From a bacterium (GTDB taxonomy: Bacteria; Bacillota; Clostridia; Lachnospirales; Lachnospiraceae), in NCBI GenBank assembly GCA_030539165.1, contig JAUNSO010000002.1:81498-145497 (forward strand): 64,000 nucleotides of DNA, read 5' to 3'. The notes under the pieces were generated by a model, which worked only from the letters and a program-made list of their open reading frames with translations, made no database searches and was not told the DNA's origin. The position numbers and the translations under genes were made by a program. Shown piece after piece: positions 17,041 through 26,211 of the stretch (position 1 is the first letter of the stretch; the number at the start of each line of letters is the position of its first letter).

Positions 17041-18012
17041 ATGCAATATCAAAAATCAACAAAATGGGAAACAATCAAGCAGAAATATGATCATGTCATT
17101 GCATGGGGGACAGGATCTCTTTTACAGATGAACTATCGTGAAGAATACTTCCCGTTAGATATGGTGGTGGATGGTGTCGGAAATCATCTGGGGATGCAGT
17201 TTGGCAATTTAACCGTTTGTGAGCCGGCGCAAATCAGAACCTTGTCAGGAAAACTGTTGGTGGTGATTTATGCAATCTATGAAAGAGATATTCTTAGAAA
17301 GCTGCAGGAGCTTGGCGTCGAGGCAGATACGATTATATTTGATCTGCTGAAGGTTCAGACGATACGCGGGAAGGAATTTCCGCTCTGGCATGGAAAACAT
17401 GCAGATGACAGCGTACTGATGGAGATTGCGGGCAGATTGGGAATCCAGGATCTACATTATCTTGATATCGGGGTATGCCATCCTGTCATGAGGAACAATA
17501 CCTATTCTCTGTATGAACTGGGCTACACAGGCGCCTTGGTAGAGCCGAATCCGATGTTTCATGAACTGATCAGTCATTATCGGCCGGATGATACATTGTT
17601 GAAATGCGGAGCAGGTGAGCATGATGGAGAACTGGAGTATTATGCATTTCCGGATTGCCCTGGTTTTGGAACCTTTAATAGAAGTATAGGAGAGGCGAGA
17701 AAAAATCAAGGCCTTAGCTGTGATATCATCAGAATTCCTATTATCAATATCAATCATATCATAGAAAAAAACTACGAACGATATCCTAATATAGTTGATA
17801 TAGATGCAGAAGGTGTGGACTATGCACTGCTGGAATCCCTCGATGTTCAAAGATATCCCATTGAGGTAATCATGTGCGAGACGTTGCATGTAGAGGCCAG
17901 GTTTCATACACTGATGCAGCAAAAGGGATATAAAAGATATGCTGTAATAGGAGAGAATACCATATATTTGAGAGCAAACATCATACCCACTGGTTTGTTT
18001 GCATTTTCATAG
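17041..18012 (+). CDS. FkbM-family methyltransferase with N-terminal Rossmann-like domain
   Basis: This 323-aa protein has residues 15-105 resembling the small PglD-like nucleotide-binding domain that often precedes sugar-modifying enzymes (IAWGTGSLLQMN, MVVDGVGNHLGMQFGNLTV). Residues about 130-315 are an FkbM SAM-dependent methyltransferase (YLDIGVCHPVMRNNTY, ALVEPNPMF, NIVDIDAEGVDYALLESLD). FkbM enzymes usually O-methylate sugars. The start is behind GAGGAGG, 18 nt after the TagF-like gene, so the two are co-transcribed and the methylated group may be a polyol or sugar of the same glycan. Confidence 0.85.
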   Translation: MQYQKSTKWETIKQKYDHVIAWGTGSLLQMNYREEYFPLDMVVDGVGNHLGMQFGNLTVCEPAQIRTLSGKLLVVIYAIYERDILRKLQELGVEADTIIFDLLKVQTIRGKEFPLWHGKHADDSVLMEIAGRLGIQDLHYLDIGVCHPVMRNNTYSLYELGYTGALVEPNPMFHELISHYRPDDTLLKCGAGEHDGELEYYAFPDCPGFGTFNRSIGEARKNQGLSCDIIRIPIININHIIEKNYERYPNIVDIDAEGVDYALLESLDVQRYPIEVIMCETLHVEARFHTLMQQKGYKRYAVIGENTIYLRANIIPTGLFAFS

Positions 18013-18056
18013 ATGATTGGGTATGATAAAAGAAAGGCTAATCTGGGAGGAACAGA

Positions 18057-18830
18057 ATGAATATAGCAGTAATCTTATCAGGTGGAAGCGGAAGCCGTAT
18101 GAAGGGTGGAACTACTCCAAAGCAATATATAGAGGTTGGAGGAAAGCCAATCATATGCTACTGCCTTGAGACCTTTCAGGCACATCCTATGATTGATGCG
18201 ATTGTGATCGTAGCGGATGAGAAATACCAGGAGATGCTGGATGAGTGGATGGAGAAGGAGAGAGTCTCAAAGTTCGCAGACTATGCTCCAGCAGGAAGAA
18301 CACGTCAGCATTCCATTTATTCAGGAATTACCGTAGCAAGAGAGGTAGTTGGATGGTATGAGGTTCCTGATGAAATCGGCGGATATATCCATGTAGGCGT
18401 TAAAGAAGAGACAGAAGATATCAAAGATATTGTCATTATTCACGATGCCGCACGTCCCTGCGTCAGTGAACAGATCATTACAGACTGCATCAATGGAGCA
18501 GTGGAATGTGATGGGGCGATGCCTGTGATTACAGTAAAGGACACAGTATACCAGAGTGCAGATGGCAAGACAATCGGCGGACTGCTGAATCGAGATGAAC
18601 TATTTGCAGGACAGGCTCCGGAGGCGTTCAAGCTGGATCCTTATCTGGCGATTCATGACGCTATGAGTGATGAAGAACTGGCTGAGGTGCGCGGCAGCAG
18701 CGAGATTGCATATAAACAAGGAATGAAGATTAAGCTCGTGAAGGGTGAAGAAGCGAATTTTAAGATTACGACGAAAGAAGATTTGGAGAAATACAGAGCG
18801 CAGGTAAAGTCTTCAAAGAGCAAGAAGTAA
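18057..18830 (+). CDS. IspD/TarI-like cytidylyltransferase
   Basis: This 257-aa enzyme makes CDP-alcohols from CTP and a phosphorylated polyol. The N-terminal CTP-binding motif (ILSGGSGSRMKGGTTPKQY), the segment AGRTRQHSIYSGI, and IIHDAARPCVSEQII are the signatures shared by IspD and TarI. A short extra segment (about residues 101-122) precedes HDAARP. The neighbours are a TarJ-like dehydrogenase, a pentulose-phosphate epimerase and a TagF-like transferase and not isoprenoid genes, so CDP-ribitol or a related CDP-pentitol is more likely than methylerythritol. The product cannot be fixed from sequence. Confidence 0.85.
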   Translation: MNIAVILSGGSGSRMKGGTTPKQYIEVGGKPIICYCLETFQAHPMIDAIVIVADEKYQEMLDEWMEKERVSKFADYAPAGRTRQHSIYSGITVAREVVGWYEVPDEIGGYIHVGVKEETEDIKDIVIIHDAARPCVSEQIITDCINGAVECDGAMPVITVKDTVYQSADGKTIGGLLNRDELFAGQAPEAFKLDPYLAIHDAMSDEELAEVRGSSEIAYKQGMKIKLVKGEEANFKITTKEDLEKYRAQVKSSKSKK

Positions 18831-18896
18831 GCTTAGATAGTCAATTGTTCAGTTAAAAGGAGAGACTGATTCGTAGTCAAATGAGAGGATGTCACT

Positions 18897-19940
18897 ATGC
18901 GGGCATATGTATTACATGGAATCGATGATTTGAGATATGAGCAGGCAGATATGCCGGAACTAAAGACCGGCTGGGTCATTGTGGAGGTTATGGCAGCAGG
19001 AATCTGTGGCTCTGATATTCCACGTATCTTCGAGAACGGAACCTATCACTTCCCAACGATACCCGGACACGAATTTTCGGGAGTTGTACACAGCGTTGGA
19101 CAAGCAGAGGACAAGGAATGGCTTGGAAAGCGAGTAGGAGTATTCCCACTGATTCCATGTCACGAATGTGAGAACTGTCTGAATGAACACTATGAAATGT
19201 GTAATCATTACGATTATATTGGCTCCAGAAGAGATGGTGCGTTTGCGGAATTTGTAGCAGTGCCTGTATGGAACCTGATCGAACTGCCGGATACGGTGGA
19301 CTATGCAGAAGCAGCGATGCTGGAGCCGATGGCAGTTGCACTGCATGCAGTCAGACAGCTGCCGTTAGAGCAGATGAATTCACTGATGATTTACGGGGCA
19401 GGTCCGATTGGCCTATTAGCAGCCCAGTGGGCACGAATTTTTGGAATACAAAATATATACATAGCGGCAAATAAACCGGGACAGATACAATTAGCGAATC
19501 AGCTTGGCTTTTTAAACATTTGCAACAGTAAAGAGACAGATGTGCCGGAGTGGCTTCGTATCCAGACAGACGGTCAAATGGTAGACGCAGCACTTGAAGG
19601 CACAGGAAGAAGTGAAGTTCTGAATCAATGTATCCTGAGTGTTAAAGGACAGGGAACCATCTTAACAATGGGCAATCCTCATAGCGATGTCTATCTTAAC
19701 AGGGATATTTTCTGGAAGATACTGCGCAGACAGCTACATGTATGTGGAACATGGAATTCCCGTTTTTCCACCAGTGAAGAAAATGACTGGCAGGATGTTG
19801 TCGATACACTGGCAGCAGGACGTATTGATGCCAGTTCTCTAATTACCCACAATCTGCCCTTTAAGGAGTTGATGCAGGGACTGCAAATTATGCGCGACCA
19901 TACGGAGTTTTACAGCAAGATTATAATCAGTAAGAAATAA
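18897..19940 (+). CDS. TarJ/GatD-like zinc-dependent polyol-phosphate dehydrogenase
   Basis: This 347-aa medium-chain dehydrogenase retains every expected element: catalytic zinc Cys in AAGICGSDIPRIFE, PGHE, the structural zinc set CHECENCLNEHYEMC, and the dinucleotide loop YGAGPIGLLAAQWARI. TarJ-type enzymes reduce ribulose 5-phosphate with NADPH to ribitol 5-phosphate, while GatD oxidises galactitol 1-phosphate. It lies 66 nt after the TarI-like gene, supporting the TarJ role. Its near-twin at 14044 has lost the catalytic Cys. Confidence 0.85.
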   Translation: MRAYVLHGIDDLRYEQADMPELKTGWVIVEVMAAGICGSDIPRIFENGTYHFPTIPGHEFSGVVHSVGQAEDKEWLGKRVGVFPLIPCHECENCLNEHYEMCNHYDYIGSRRDGAFAEFVAVPVWNLIELPDTVDYAEAAMLEPMAVALHAVRQLPLEQMNSLMIYGAGPIGLLAAQWARIFGIQNIYIAANKPGQIQLANQLGFLNICNSKETDVPEWLRIQTDGQMVDAALEGTGRSEVLNQCILSVKGQGTILTMGNPHSDVYLNRDIFWKILRRQLHVCGTWNSRFSTSEENDWQDVVDTLAAGRIDASSLITHNLPFKELMQGLQIMRDHTEFYSKIIISKK

Positions 19941-19951
19941 TAAAAAATCCT

Positions 19952-19978
19952 AATGCTTATAACAGAATTTGCCGATAG
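19952..19978 (+). promoter_or_regulatory. Weak candidate sigma-28 promoter upstream of rpe
   Basis: GCCGATAG is one base from the -10 consensus. The region 11 nt upstream (AATGCTTA) is a poor -35 match. It lies in the 202-nt gap before the epimerase gene; no other feature is seen in that gap. Confidence 0.35.
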
Positions 19979-20142
19979 ATATATTGTGATATCAAATATC
20001 TCAATACCTCGAACGGAGTCGGCGTATATGATGAATAGAATGGATCAGGGTAATGACATAATACAGGCTGTGTACAGATCATGTGCATGGCTTGTTTGCG
20101 TCTTATCAGAAGAATCATTCGTTTGGAAAGGTGGAATGACCT

Positions 20143-20823
20143 ATGTGTAAAGGCAATAGACCGGGACAGATTTCAGCCTCCCTCATGTGTGCGGGAATTA
20201 AGGATCTGGTCTCCAACATTCATATCATGGAAGAAGAACATGTAGAATACCTTCATGTAGATGTCATGGATGGAGAATTCGTACCGAACCTGGGATTTGG
20301 AATGGATTACATAGACGGCGTCAGAGAGATGACAAGTATTCCACTCGATATGCATCTGATGATTATGCGTCCGGAGGATAAGCTGGAGTGGATGAAGTTG
20401 CGTCCGCAGGACAGAGTGATTATACATTATGAAAGTACCATTCACGTGCAGCGTACTCTGGTACGCGCAAAGAGCTATGGCTGTAAAGTCATGCTTGCTA
20501 TTAATCCCGGTACACCGATTTATTCTGTAGAAGAAGTGCTGGATTATATTGATGGAATCAATGTTTTGACCGTAAATCCCGGATTTGCAGGACAGAAAAT
20601 CGTCAGAAGTTGTATTCCGAAGGTGGATAAGCTTGAGAATTATCTTCGTGAGGCAGGGTACTCAGATCTTGAGATTCAGGTAGACGGCAATATCAGCTTT
20701 GATAACGCAAAAATGTTCAAGGAAATGGGTGCAGATATTTATGTCGCAGGAAGCACCAGCATCTTCAATGGTGATGACTTAAGAGAGAATATTCAGAAAT
20801 ACAGAGCTGCAATTGCAGGTTAA
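20143..20823 (+). CDS. rpe: Ribulose-phosphate 3-epimerase family protein
   Basis: This 226-aa TIM-barrel enzyme interconverts ribulose 5-phosphate and xylulose 5-phosphate. Motifs in order are SASLMCAG, LHVDVMDGEFVPN (metal/substrate Asp), DMHLMIMRPE, LTVNPGFAGQKIVRS and IQVDGNISFDNA. The place beside TarI- and TarJ-like genes suggests a dedicated role in supplying a pentulose phosphate for a CDP-pentitol, not central metabolism. The start is the ATG behind AAAGGTGGAATGA. The following GT2 gene begins 20 nt downstream. Confidence 0.9.
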   Translation: MCKGNRPGQISASLMCAGIKDLVSNIHIMEEEHVEYLHVDVMDGEFVPNLGFGMDYIDGVREMTSIPLDMHLMIMRPEDKLEWMKLRPQDRVIIHYESTIHVQRTLVRAKSYGCKVMLAINPGTPIYSVEEVLDYIDGINVLTVNPGFAGQKIVRSCIPKVDKLENYLREAGYSDLEIQVDGNISFDNAKMFKEMGADIYVAGSTSIFNGDDLRENIQKYRAAIAG

Positions 20824-20843
20824 TCTATAAGGAGCAGGTCAAC

Positions 20844-22157
20844 ATGAGCGCATGCATCGGAATTGTCATATGTAATTACAATAAAGAAGACTATATCGTT
20901 AACTGCATCAAATCAATTCTCGCATCTACCATGAAGGACTTTGACATCTATGTGGTAGATAATGCGTCTGCAGACCATTCTGTGGAACGAATCAAAGAAG
21001 TCTATGCAGGGCAGGTCACTCTAATTGTCAATCAGGAGAATCTAGGCGGTTCCGGTGGTTTCAATACAGGCTTACGAGAGGCTCTGAAGCATGATTATCA
21101 GTATCTGATGTGTGTGGATAATGATGTTGTGTTTGATGAAAGAGCGGTGGAAGAGCTGTATCAGTTTCTGGAGCATCATCCGGAGACGGGTATGGTGGGC
21201 AGTAAAGTTTACTTCATGGATGATCCGAAGAAGATTTGGTCTTATGGTGGAGAAATTAATTATGAACGCTATGTGCAGGTCGATCATTATCGTAACTGCA
21301 TCGATACAGCAGACATTCCGGAGATGGATTATGTAGATTATGTGCCGGCTTGCGCACTGATGGCACGTACAGAGGCGATTCGTAAAGTCGGAATCATGCC
21401 GGAAGATAATTTTATTTATCTTGATGATATGGAGTGGGGATACAACTTCAATCAAGCGGGCTACAAGGTAGCGGTATGTGGAACATCCAGGGTATGGCAT
21501 AAGGGTGGCGGACGCAACGCTGGCAACACATTTATTCATTATTACATGTGGAGAAACCGTCTGAATTTCTTTATGAAGGAACTACCGAAAGAGGAAAAAG
21601 AGCAGTTTACAGAGAATATATTGACAGAAATGTTTCGCATGATTTACAGCGTGAATCTGAAAGGCGAGACAAATATTATAAAAACATTGATGTATGCTTT
21701 TGATGATGCGGTTCATCATGTACGGGGAAAAGCTATAGAAGGCAAGATTTTAACCAGAGTTTCGGTTGCAAACAGACTGGAACTTGCACTCAAGAATAGC
21801 AATAGCGTAATTATTTTATTCAATGGTAATTACGAAGGAATGGGCAATATCATCAGAAATATCAGGGGTTTTCATGAGGATATGAAGATTGCTATTGCAA
21901 TCGATGATACGTTTGATAGGGAACAGTACCCTGATTGTGAGATAACTGGAGAATATCATCCTGAAGAGTATGATGCTCATTTAGTCATGTGCAGTCATAT
22001 ATTTAGTCTTCCAGAGGATGCACCTGAGGATTGGTATATTGATCCGTGGTGCAATATCATATATTCTGCTGAAGATTTTGTATATTGTAAGAGCTTTGAA
22101 CAGACAAAAGATTTATTTGTACTATGTAAAAAAGAATTACTATTACAAATAGAGTAG
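20844..22157 (+). CDS. Glycosyltransferase family 2 (rhamnosyl/galactofuranosyl-transferase-like)
   Basis: This 437-aa protein has an N-terminal GT-A domain: IVICNYNKEDYI, VVDNASADHSVE, NQENLGGSGGFNTGL and the metal-binding MCVDNDVVFDE, then FIYLDDMEWGYNF as catalytic-base region. NLGGSGGFN is typical of the rhamnosyl/galactofuranosyl (WbbL/GlfT-like) branch. A UDP-galactopyranose mutase gene at 46703 could supply UDP-galactofuranose, so galactofuranosyl transfer is possible. The C-terminal 150 residues are family-specific and unassigned. Confidence 0.85.
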   Translation: MSACIGIVICNYNKEDYIVNCIKSILASTMKDFDIYVVDNASADHSVERIKEVYAGQVTLIVNQENLGGSGGFNTGLREALKHDYQYLMCVDNDVVFDERAVEELYQFLEHHPETGMVGSKVYFMDDPKKIWSYGGEINYERYVQVDHYRNCIDTADIPEMDYVDYVPACALMARTEAIRKVGIMPEDNFIYLDDMEWGYNFNQAGYKVAVCGTSRVWHKGGGRNAGNTFIHYYMWRNRLNFFMKELPKEEKEQFTENILTEMFRMIYSVNLKGETNIIKTLMYAFDDAVHHVRGKAIEGKILTRVSVANRLELALKNSNSVIILFNGNYEGMGNIIRNIRGFHEDMKIAIAIDDTFDREQYPDCEITGEYHPEEYDAHLVMCSHIFSLPEDAPEDWYIDPWCNIIYSAEDFVYCKSFEQTKDLFVLCKKELLLQIE

Positions 22158-22250
22158 GAAAATATAAAGGCGTTATTGATATTTATAATTTAAATGAAGA
22201 TATAGAGTTGGTTTTAACAGGAAATAGAAGTATATTTTTCTGGGATAAAA

Positions 22251-22259
22251 TGATATAAT
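22251..22259 (+). promoter_or_regulatory. Extended -10 promoter candidate
   Basis: TGATATAAT is an extended -10 element (TG, one base, TATAAT) 57 nt before the next start. The -35 region is T-rich without a good match. It marks the beginning of the AT-rich block. Confidence 0.5.
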
Positions 22260-22315
22260 GTGTCTAACTATTTACATATGTAGATATAGTGAATTTCTGT
22301 AATCTTGGAGGCAGG

Positions 22316-24688
22316 ATGAGTTGTACGAAGGACGAAATACAATCTGAATTAAATAGAATCAATCTTAAAGAAAAAATTGTTAGTTTTGATATTTTTGATA
22401 CTTTGATCTTCAGATTGACCTCCGAACCGACCGATGTCTTTGAAAAAGTTGGGAAGAGAGCGGAGAAAGATGGAATATTACCATTTGGTATTACAGGAAT
22501 AGACTATAAAAATCTCCGTATTCAAGCTGAGAAGAAAGCGAGAAGAGAAAAGAAAAAAAAATATGGAACAACAGAAGTTACTTTTGAAGAAATATTTATG
22601 GCATTTCCTTCATTCATTAACAATAGCAAACAACTTAGAGAGTTGGAATTTCAGATAGAGTGTGAAGTATGTATATGTAATCCAATATTGAAAGAAATTT
22701 TGGAAAATTTATTAAGTAATGGTAATAGAGTTATATGTATTTCAGATATGTATTTTAATGTACAGCAGATTGAACAAATCATGCAAGCTGCAGGATACTT
22801 AGTTATCCCCAAGTTATATATATCTTCAGAAACGGGAAAGAGCAAACTATCAGGTGAGTTATACGAGCATGTTGCTGAGTGTGAAAAAGTATTATTACCT
22901 CAAATAATTCACATTGGGGATAATTATAGCAGTGATTATTTGAAAGCAAAAGAATGTGGAATGCATCCCATTTTCTATGATATTTTATCGGATAATCATC
23001 AAGAGGGCTTGATGTATGAGAAAATGATGTGTGGTTCTGTTATTGGAGAACTTAGTGCTATAAGAAGATACTCTCCCTATATGAATGCGGGGATGGAAAC
23101 GGATTTGTGGTATAAAACTGGAATACAGATTTACGGACCATTACTGACCGGATATGCAGAGTGGATTTTGGATGTAGCTGAAAAGGAAAGGATTAACCGA
23201 ATATTTCCTTTGATGCGAGAAGGTAAAATTCTTACGACGCTTTTGCAGAATGCCGCATTGCAAAGAAAAATGGAGATTGAAGTCACCCCTCTATATATTT
23301 CCAGAAAAGCGGTTTTTATTCCTAGTATGGATCAAGAGATATCAAAAAAGAAGCTTGAAGATTTGTTTAATGCATCCAAGAATACATTACATGATGTCCT
23401 GAAACTGTTTGGGCTGGAAAAATGGGAGGAGTATTATAGAAAGAAGTACGGAGACAGCCGAAAATACAGTTATTATGAGATGGCTGATTCCTTTTATGAA
23501 TTTTTACATGAAAAAGAAATAGGAGATTGTTTCCGGAGTTATCGCCTAAGCAAATCTAAGGATGCTTATGGATATTTTAAACAAATGGGATTGGATGAAC
23601 CGTTTATAACTGTTGATATCGGGTTTCACGGAACCATTCAAAGAGGCTTGGAAAGTATACTACAAGAACATGGTATTCGGAATCACAATATTCATTTGTT
23701 GGGCATAAGCCCGAAAACTACTGCAGAAAATGTGGTAGATGGTGTTGATTTGCGTGGTTATCTTGGAAGTTATGGAGAAAATAATGAACTCAATACCTAT
23801 ATTACTTTTCATCATAGACTTTTAGAACAGGCATTAATGTGTGATGAGGGCAGCACTAAGGATTATTGCAGCAAGTCAAATCAATATGAACCTATAGTGG
23901 GAAAGTCTTCTGTATCATTTCAAAAACAAAATGACTGTATTGCAAAACTGCAACAAGGCATCATCGATTTACAAAAAGAGTTTCTGTTGGTTAAGGCAAG
24001 AAACTCCTATATTGCAGGCTTTGCAAATAAGATAAGTGAACTGGGAGAAATCTATCAACGACTAGTCAAATTTCCAACCGAGAAAGAAGCACTTGTATTT
24101 GGCAGAATACTGCATGATGAGAATTATGGTGTAGATGATGTCAGCGAATTGTGTGATATTACAAAGATCGATTTTATTAAGCAATATGGCTGGAAAGAAT
24201 TTTGCAATCAGTATGACATCACAAAAGAAAACTGGATAGAAGGGTTACGAACTTGTGCGGATGCGGACTATCGTTTTCTTTGCATTAAGCAAAATGCAAA
24301 TACCAGATTGAGCGCGGGAATGGCTAAATTAGCAGAGACTGTAGCACAAAATGCACAATGTAAAGATAATTCAAGTGTTGTAATTATAGGAGCCGGAGAA
24401 GCAGGACGTATGCTCTTTACATATCTTAATATATTGGGGATTCAAGTAGAAGCCTTTATTGATAATAACAAATTATTACAAGGGACATATATTGGGCAAA
24501 TAGCGATTAGGACAATAAAAGCGAAATTCAAGTCAGAAATATATGCTTTGGGAACACTTGCCTTTACTGACAGATTACTGGGACAGGCTCTGGCAACCTT
24601 TAAAATTGGTTCAGAGATATACTGCTATCATGATTGTGAAATCATGAAATCAATTGTTGAAGAACGGTCAGTAATCGAACATTGGTAG
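22316..24688 (+). CDS. HAD-superfamily protein with C-terminal Rossmann-like domain
   Basis: This 790-aa cytoplasmic protein starts with a HAD domain: nucleophile motif SFDIFDTLIFR, VICISDMYFNVQQI and IHIGDNYSSDYLKAKECGM (motifs I, II and IV). This long HAD type occurs in glycan loci of Firmicutes, often beside glycosyltransferases. Residues about 690-790 are a small nucleotide-binding domain (VVIIGAGEAGRMLFTYLN, EAFIDNNKLLQGTYIG) like those of PglD-type enzymes. The middle 400 residues are unassigned. The start is the ATG after TTGGAGGCAG; an in-frame GTG 27 nt upstream is possible. This is the first gene of the AT-rich insert. Confidence 0.75.
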   Translation: MSCTKDEIQSELNRINLKEKIVSFDIFDTLIFRLTSEPTDVFEKVGKRAEKDGILPFGITGIDYKNLRIQAEKKARREKKKKYGTTEVTFEEIFMAFPSFINNSKQLRELEFQIECEVCICNPILKEILENLLSNGNRVICISDMYFNVQQIEQIMQAAGYLVIPKLYISSETGKSKLSGELYEHVAECEKVLLPQIIHIGDNYSSDYLKAKECGMHPIFYDILSDNHQEGLMYEKMMCGSVIGELSAIRRYSPYMNAGMETDLWYKTGIQIYGPLLTGYAEWILDVAEKERINRIFPLMREGKILTTLLQNAALQRKMEIEVTPLYISRKAVFIPSMDQEISKKKLEDLFNASKNTLHDVLKLFGLEKWEEYYRKKYGDSRKYSYYEMADSFYEFLHEKEIGDCFRSYRLSKSKDAYGYFKQMGLDEPFITVDIGFHGTIQRGLESILQEHGIRNHNIHLLGISPKTTAENVVDGVDLRGYLGSYGENNELNTYITFHHRLLEQALMCDEGSTKDYCSKSNQYEPIVGKSSVSFQKQNDCIAKLQQGIIDLQKEFLLVKARNSYIAGFANKISELGEIYQRLVKFPTEKEALVFGRILHDENYGVDDVSELCDITKIDFIKQYGWKEFCNQYDITKENWIEGLRTCADADYRFLCIKQNANTRLSAGMAKLAETVAQNAQCKDNSSVVIIGAGEAGRMLFTYLNILGIQVEAFIDNNKLLQGTYIGQIAIRTIKAKFKSEIYALGTLAFTDRLLGQALATFKIGSEIYCYHDCEIMKSIVEERSVIEHW

Positions 24689-24717
24689 AAAACAATAAAG
24701 AAATGAGAAAATAACAG

Positions 24718-25653
24718 ATGAAATACTTACTATCAATTATTATTCCTGTATACAATGCGGAACAATACCTTCCTCGACTATTTCAAAGTCTCATGAAACA
24801 AAATCAGGAATTAATTCAAATAATATTTATAAATGATGGGTCAATTGATAAAAGTTATAACCTGCTTATTAATTTTCAAATCAATAAGAAAAATGTATCA
24901 GTATATAATCAAAAGAATAAGGGTGGATCCGCGGCACGTAATTATGGACTTCAAGCAGCAATCGGTAAGTATATTCTTTTCTTTGATTCAGATGACTTTC
25001 TGGAGGCAGGAGTATTGGAGAGAGCTATCGCCAGATTGGAAGAAACAAAGGCCGATATCCTTATTGGAAACATGAAGATGGTTAATACTAGAGGAATTGG
25101 CCGGCTGTGTTTGCCGGTTTTTAAGGAACAAATAAGCACAGATATTGAAAAACTCTTTTATTTAGAGGCCTTTCCAGGTAATAAAATCTATCGGAGAGAT
25201 ATTATTGAAAAGTACAAAATAAATTTTGCAGATGTTAAAATAATACAGGATGTAAACTTTTATCTGAAATATATATCACATTGTTGTAAAATCGCTTTTT
25301 TATCAGATAACATGTATTATTATGTAGTACATAATGATAGTGTCTCACATTTATATTCACCCTATATTACAGATGTGATAAAGAGTCTTCGAGATGTTAA
25401 AAAGCACTATATTCATTACGGATTGTATGAAAAATTTCAAAAACTACTAGAGTATGAAGTAGTACGTTTTATTTCATATCAAATTCCCAAGATTACAAAG
25501 ATAAAAGGAATTCGAAATAGAATAGTAATTTGCAGGTATTTCAGGAGAAACGTAAAACCATTATTAAAGAAAAAAAATGAATATATAAATGACATATTAC
25601 GTATAGAAATGAAACAGTTTTGCACCAGCTTTTTAAGCAATGTTTTGATTTAG
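24718..25653 (+). CDS. Glycosyltransferase family 2
   Basis: This 311-aa GT-A enzyme begins SIIIPVYNAEQYLPRLFQSL, then IFINDGSIDKSYNLL, NKGGSAARNYGL and FFDSDDFLEAGVLERA, which carries the DxD-type metal site. The remainder is a short acceptor domain ending in basic helices. No strong ribosome site is visible before the ATG. The AT-rich codon use matches its neighbours and differs from the flagellar genes. Donor and acceptor are unknown. Confidence 0.88.
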   Translation: MKYLLSIIIPVYNAEQYLPRLFQSLMKQNQELIQIIFINDGSIDKSYNLLINFQINKKNVSVYNQKNKGGSAARNYGLQAAIGKYILFFDSDDFLEAGVLERAIARLEETKADILIGNMKMVNTRGIGRLCLPVFKEQISTDIEKLFYLEAFPGNKIYRRDIIEKYKINFADVKIIQDVNFYLKYISHCCKIAFLSDNMYYYVVHNDSVSHLYSPYITDVIKSLRDVKKHYIHYGLYEKFQKLLEYEVVRFISYQIPKITKIKGIRNRIVICRYFRRNVKPLLKKKNEYINDILRIEMKQFCTSFLSNVLI

Positions 25654-25698
25654 TGAAATTTAAACTATATAGAAAAAATTATTTAGGAGGAATCTCAA

Positions 25699-26175
25699 AT
25701 GAAAAAAGGAACAGTAGCAGCATTGTCAGCAATTATCGGAGCAGTAGCAGGAGCAGCAGGAAGTGGGTATTTATCAGGAAAGCAGATAGAGCAAAAAGCA
25801 GGTAAAGTTGACAAATTTAAAGGATATTATAATATGTTGAACCAGTGGCTGGTTTTAAAGCAGGAAGGGAGATCACTTGTTGATTACTTCAAGTCCAATC
25901 ATTATAAAACGATTGCTATTTATGGAATGGGAGAAATGGGAAATCGATTATATGATGAATTGAAGAACTCAGATTTAGAAGTAAAATACGCGGTTGATCA
26001 AAATGCAGCAAGTACATACTCGGAACTCGATGTAATTGACAAGGATGATGAGTTTGGCAGTGTGGATGTAATGGTTATTACTGCAACCTTTGCTTTTGAT
26101 GAAATTGAAGAAGAAATTAGTGGAAAAGTTAACTTTCCAATAATATCATTAGAAGATGTTGTATATGAAGCATAG
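25699..26175 (+). CDS. Membrane-anchored small Rossmann-like protein
   Basis: This 158-aa protein has an N-terminal glycine/alanine-rich hydrophobic segment (residues 5-26, ALSAIIGAVAGAAGSGYLSG), probably one membrane anchor with glycine-zipper spacing. A PglD-like nucleotide-binding fold follows (IAIYGMGEMGNRLYDEL at about residue 74, then KYAVDQNAAS and VMVITATFAFDEIEEEI). Proteins of this design are common in clostridial surface-glycan loci and have no assigned activity that I know of. It has a good GGAGGA ribosome site. Confidence 0.7.
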   Translation: MKKGTVAALSAIIGAVAGAAGSGYLSGKQIEQKAGKVDKFKGYYNMLNQWLVLKQEGRSLVDYFKSNHYKTIAIYGMGEMGNRLYDELKNSDLEVKYAVDQNAASTYSELDVIDKDDEFGSVDVMVITATFAFDEIEEEISGKVNFPIISLEDVVYEA

Positions 26176-26211
26176 AGTTTGAATGCGATTGCTATATGGC
26201 GAGGTGTAAAT

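Noticed and set aside
18057..18830. Annotation as IspD of the isoprenoid pathway
   Set aside because: The motifs fit IspD and TarI equally, but the TarJ-like, epimerase and TagF-like neighbours favour a CDP-polyol role; kept as IspD/TarI-like without a symbol.
19953..20150. A 65-aa plus-strand frame between the dehydrogenase and rpe
   Set aside because: It has no ribosome site, no recognisable motif, and overlaps the rpe start; the region reads better as a leader with a possible weak promoter.
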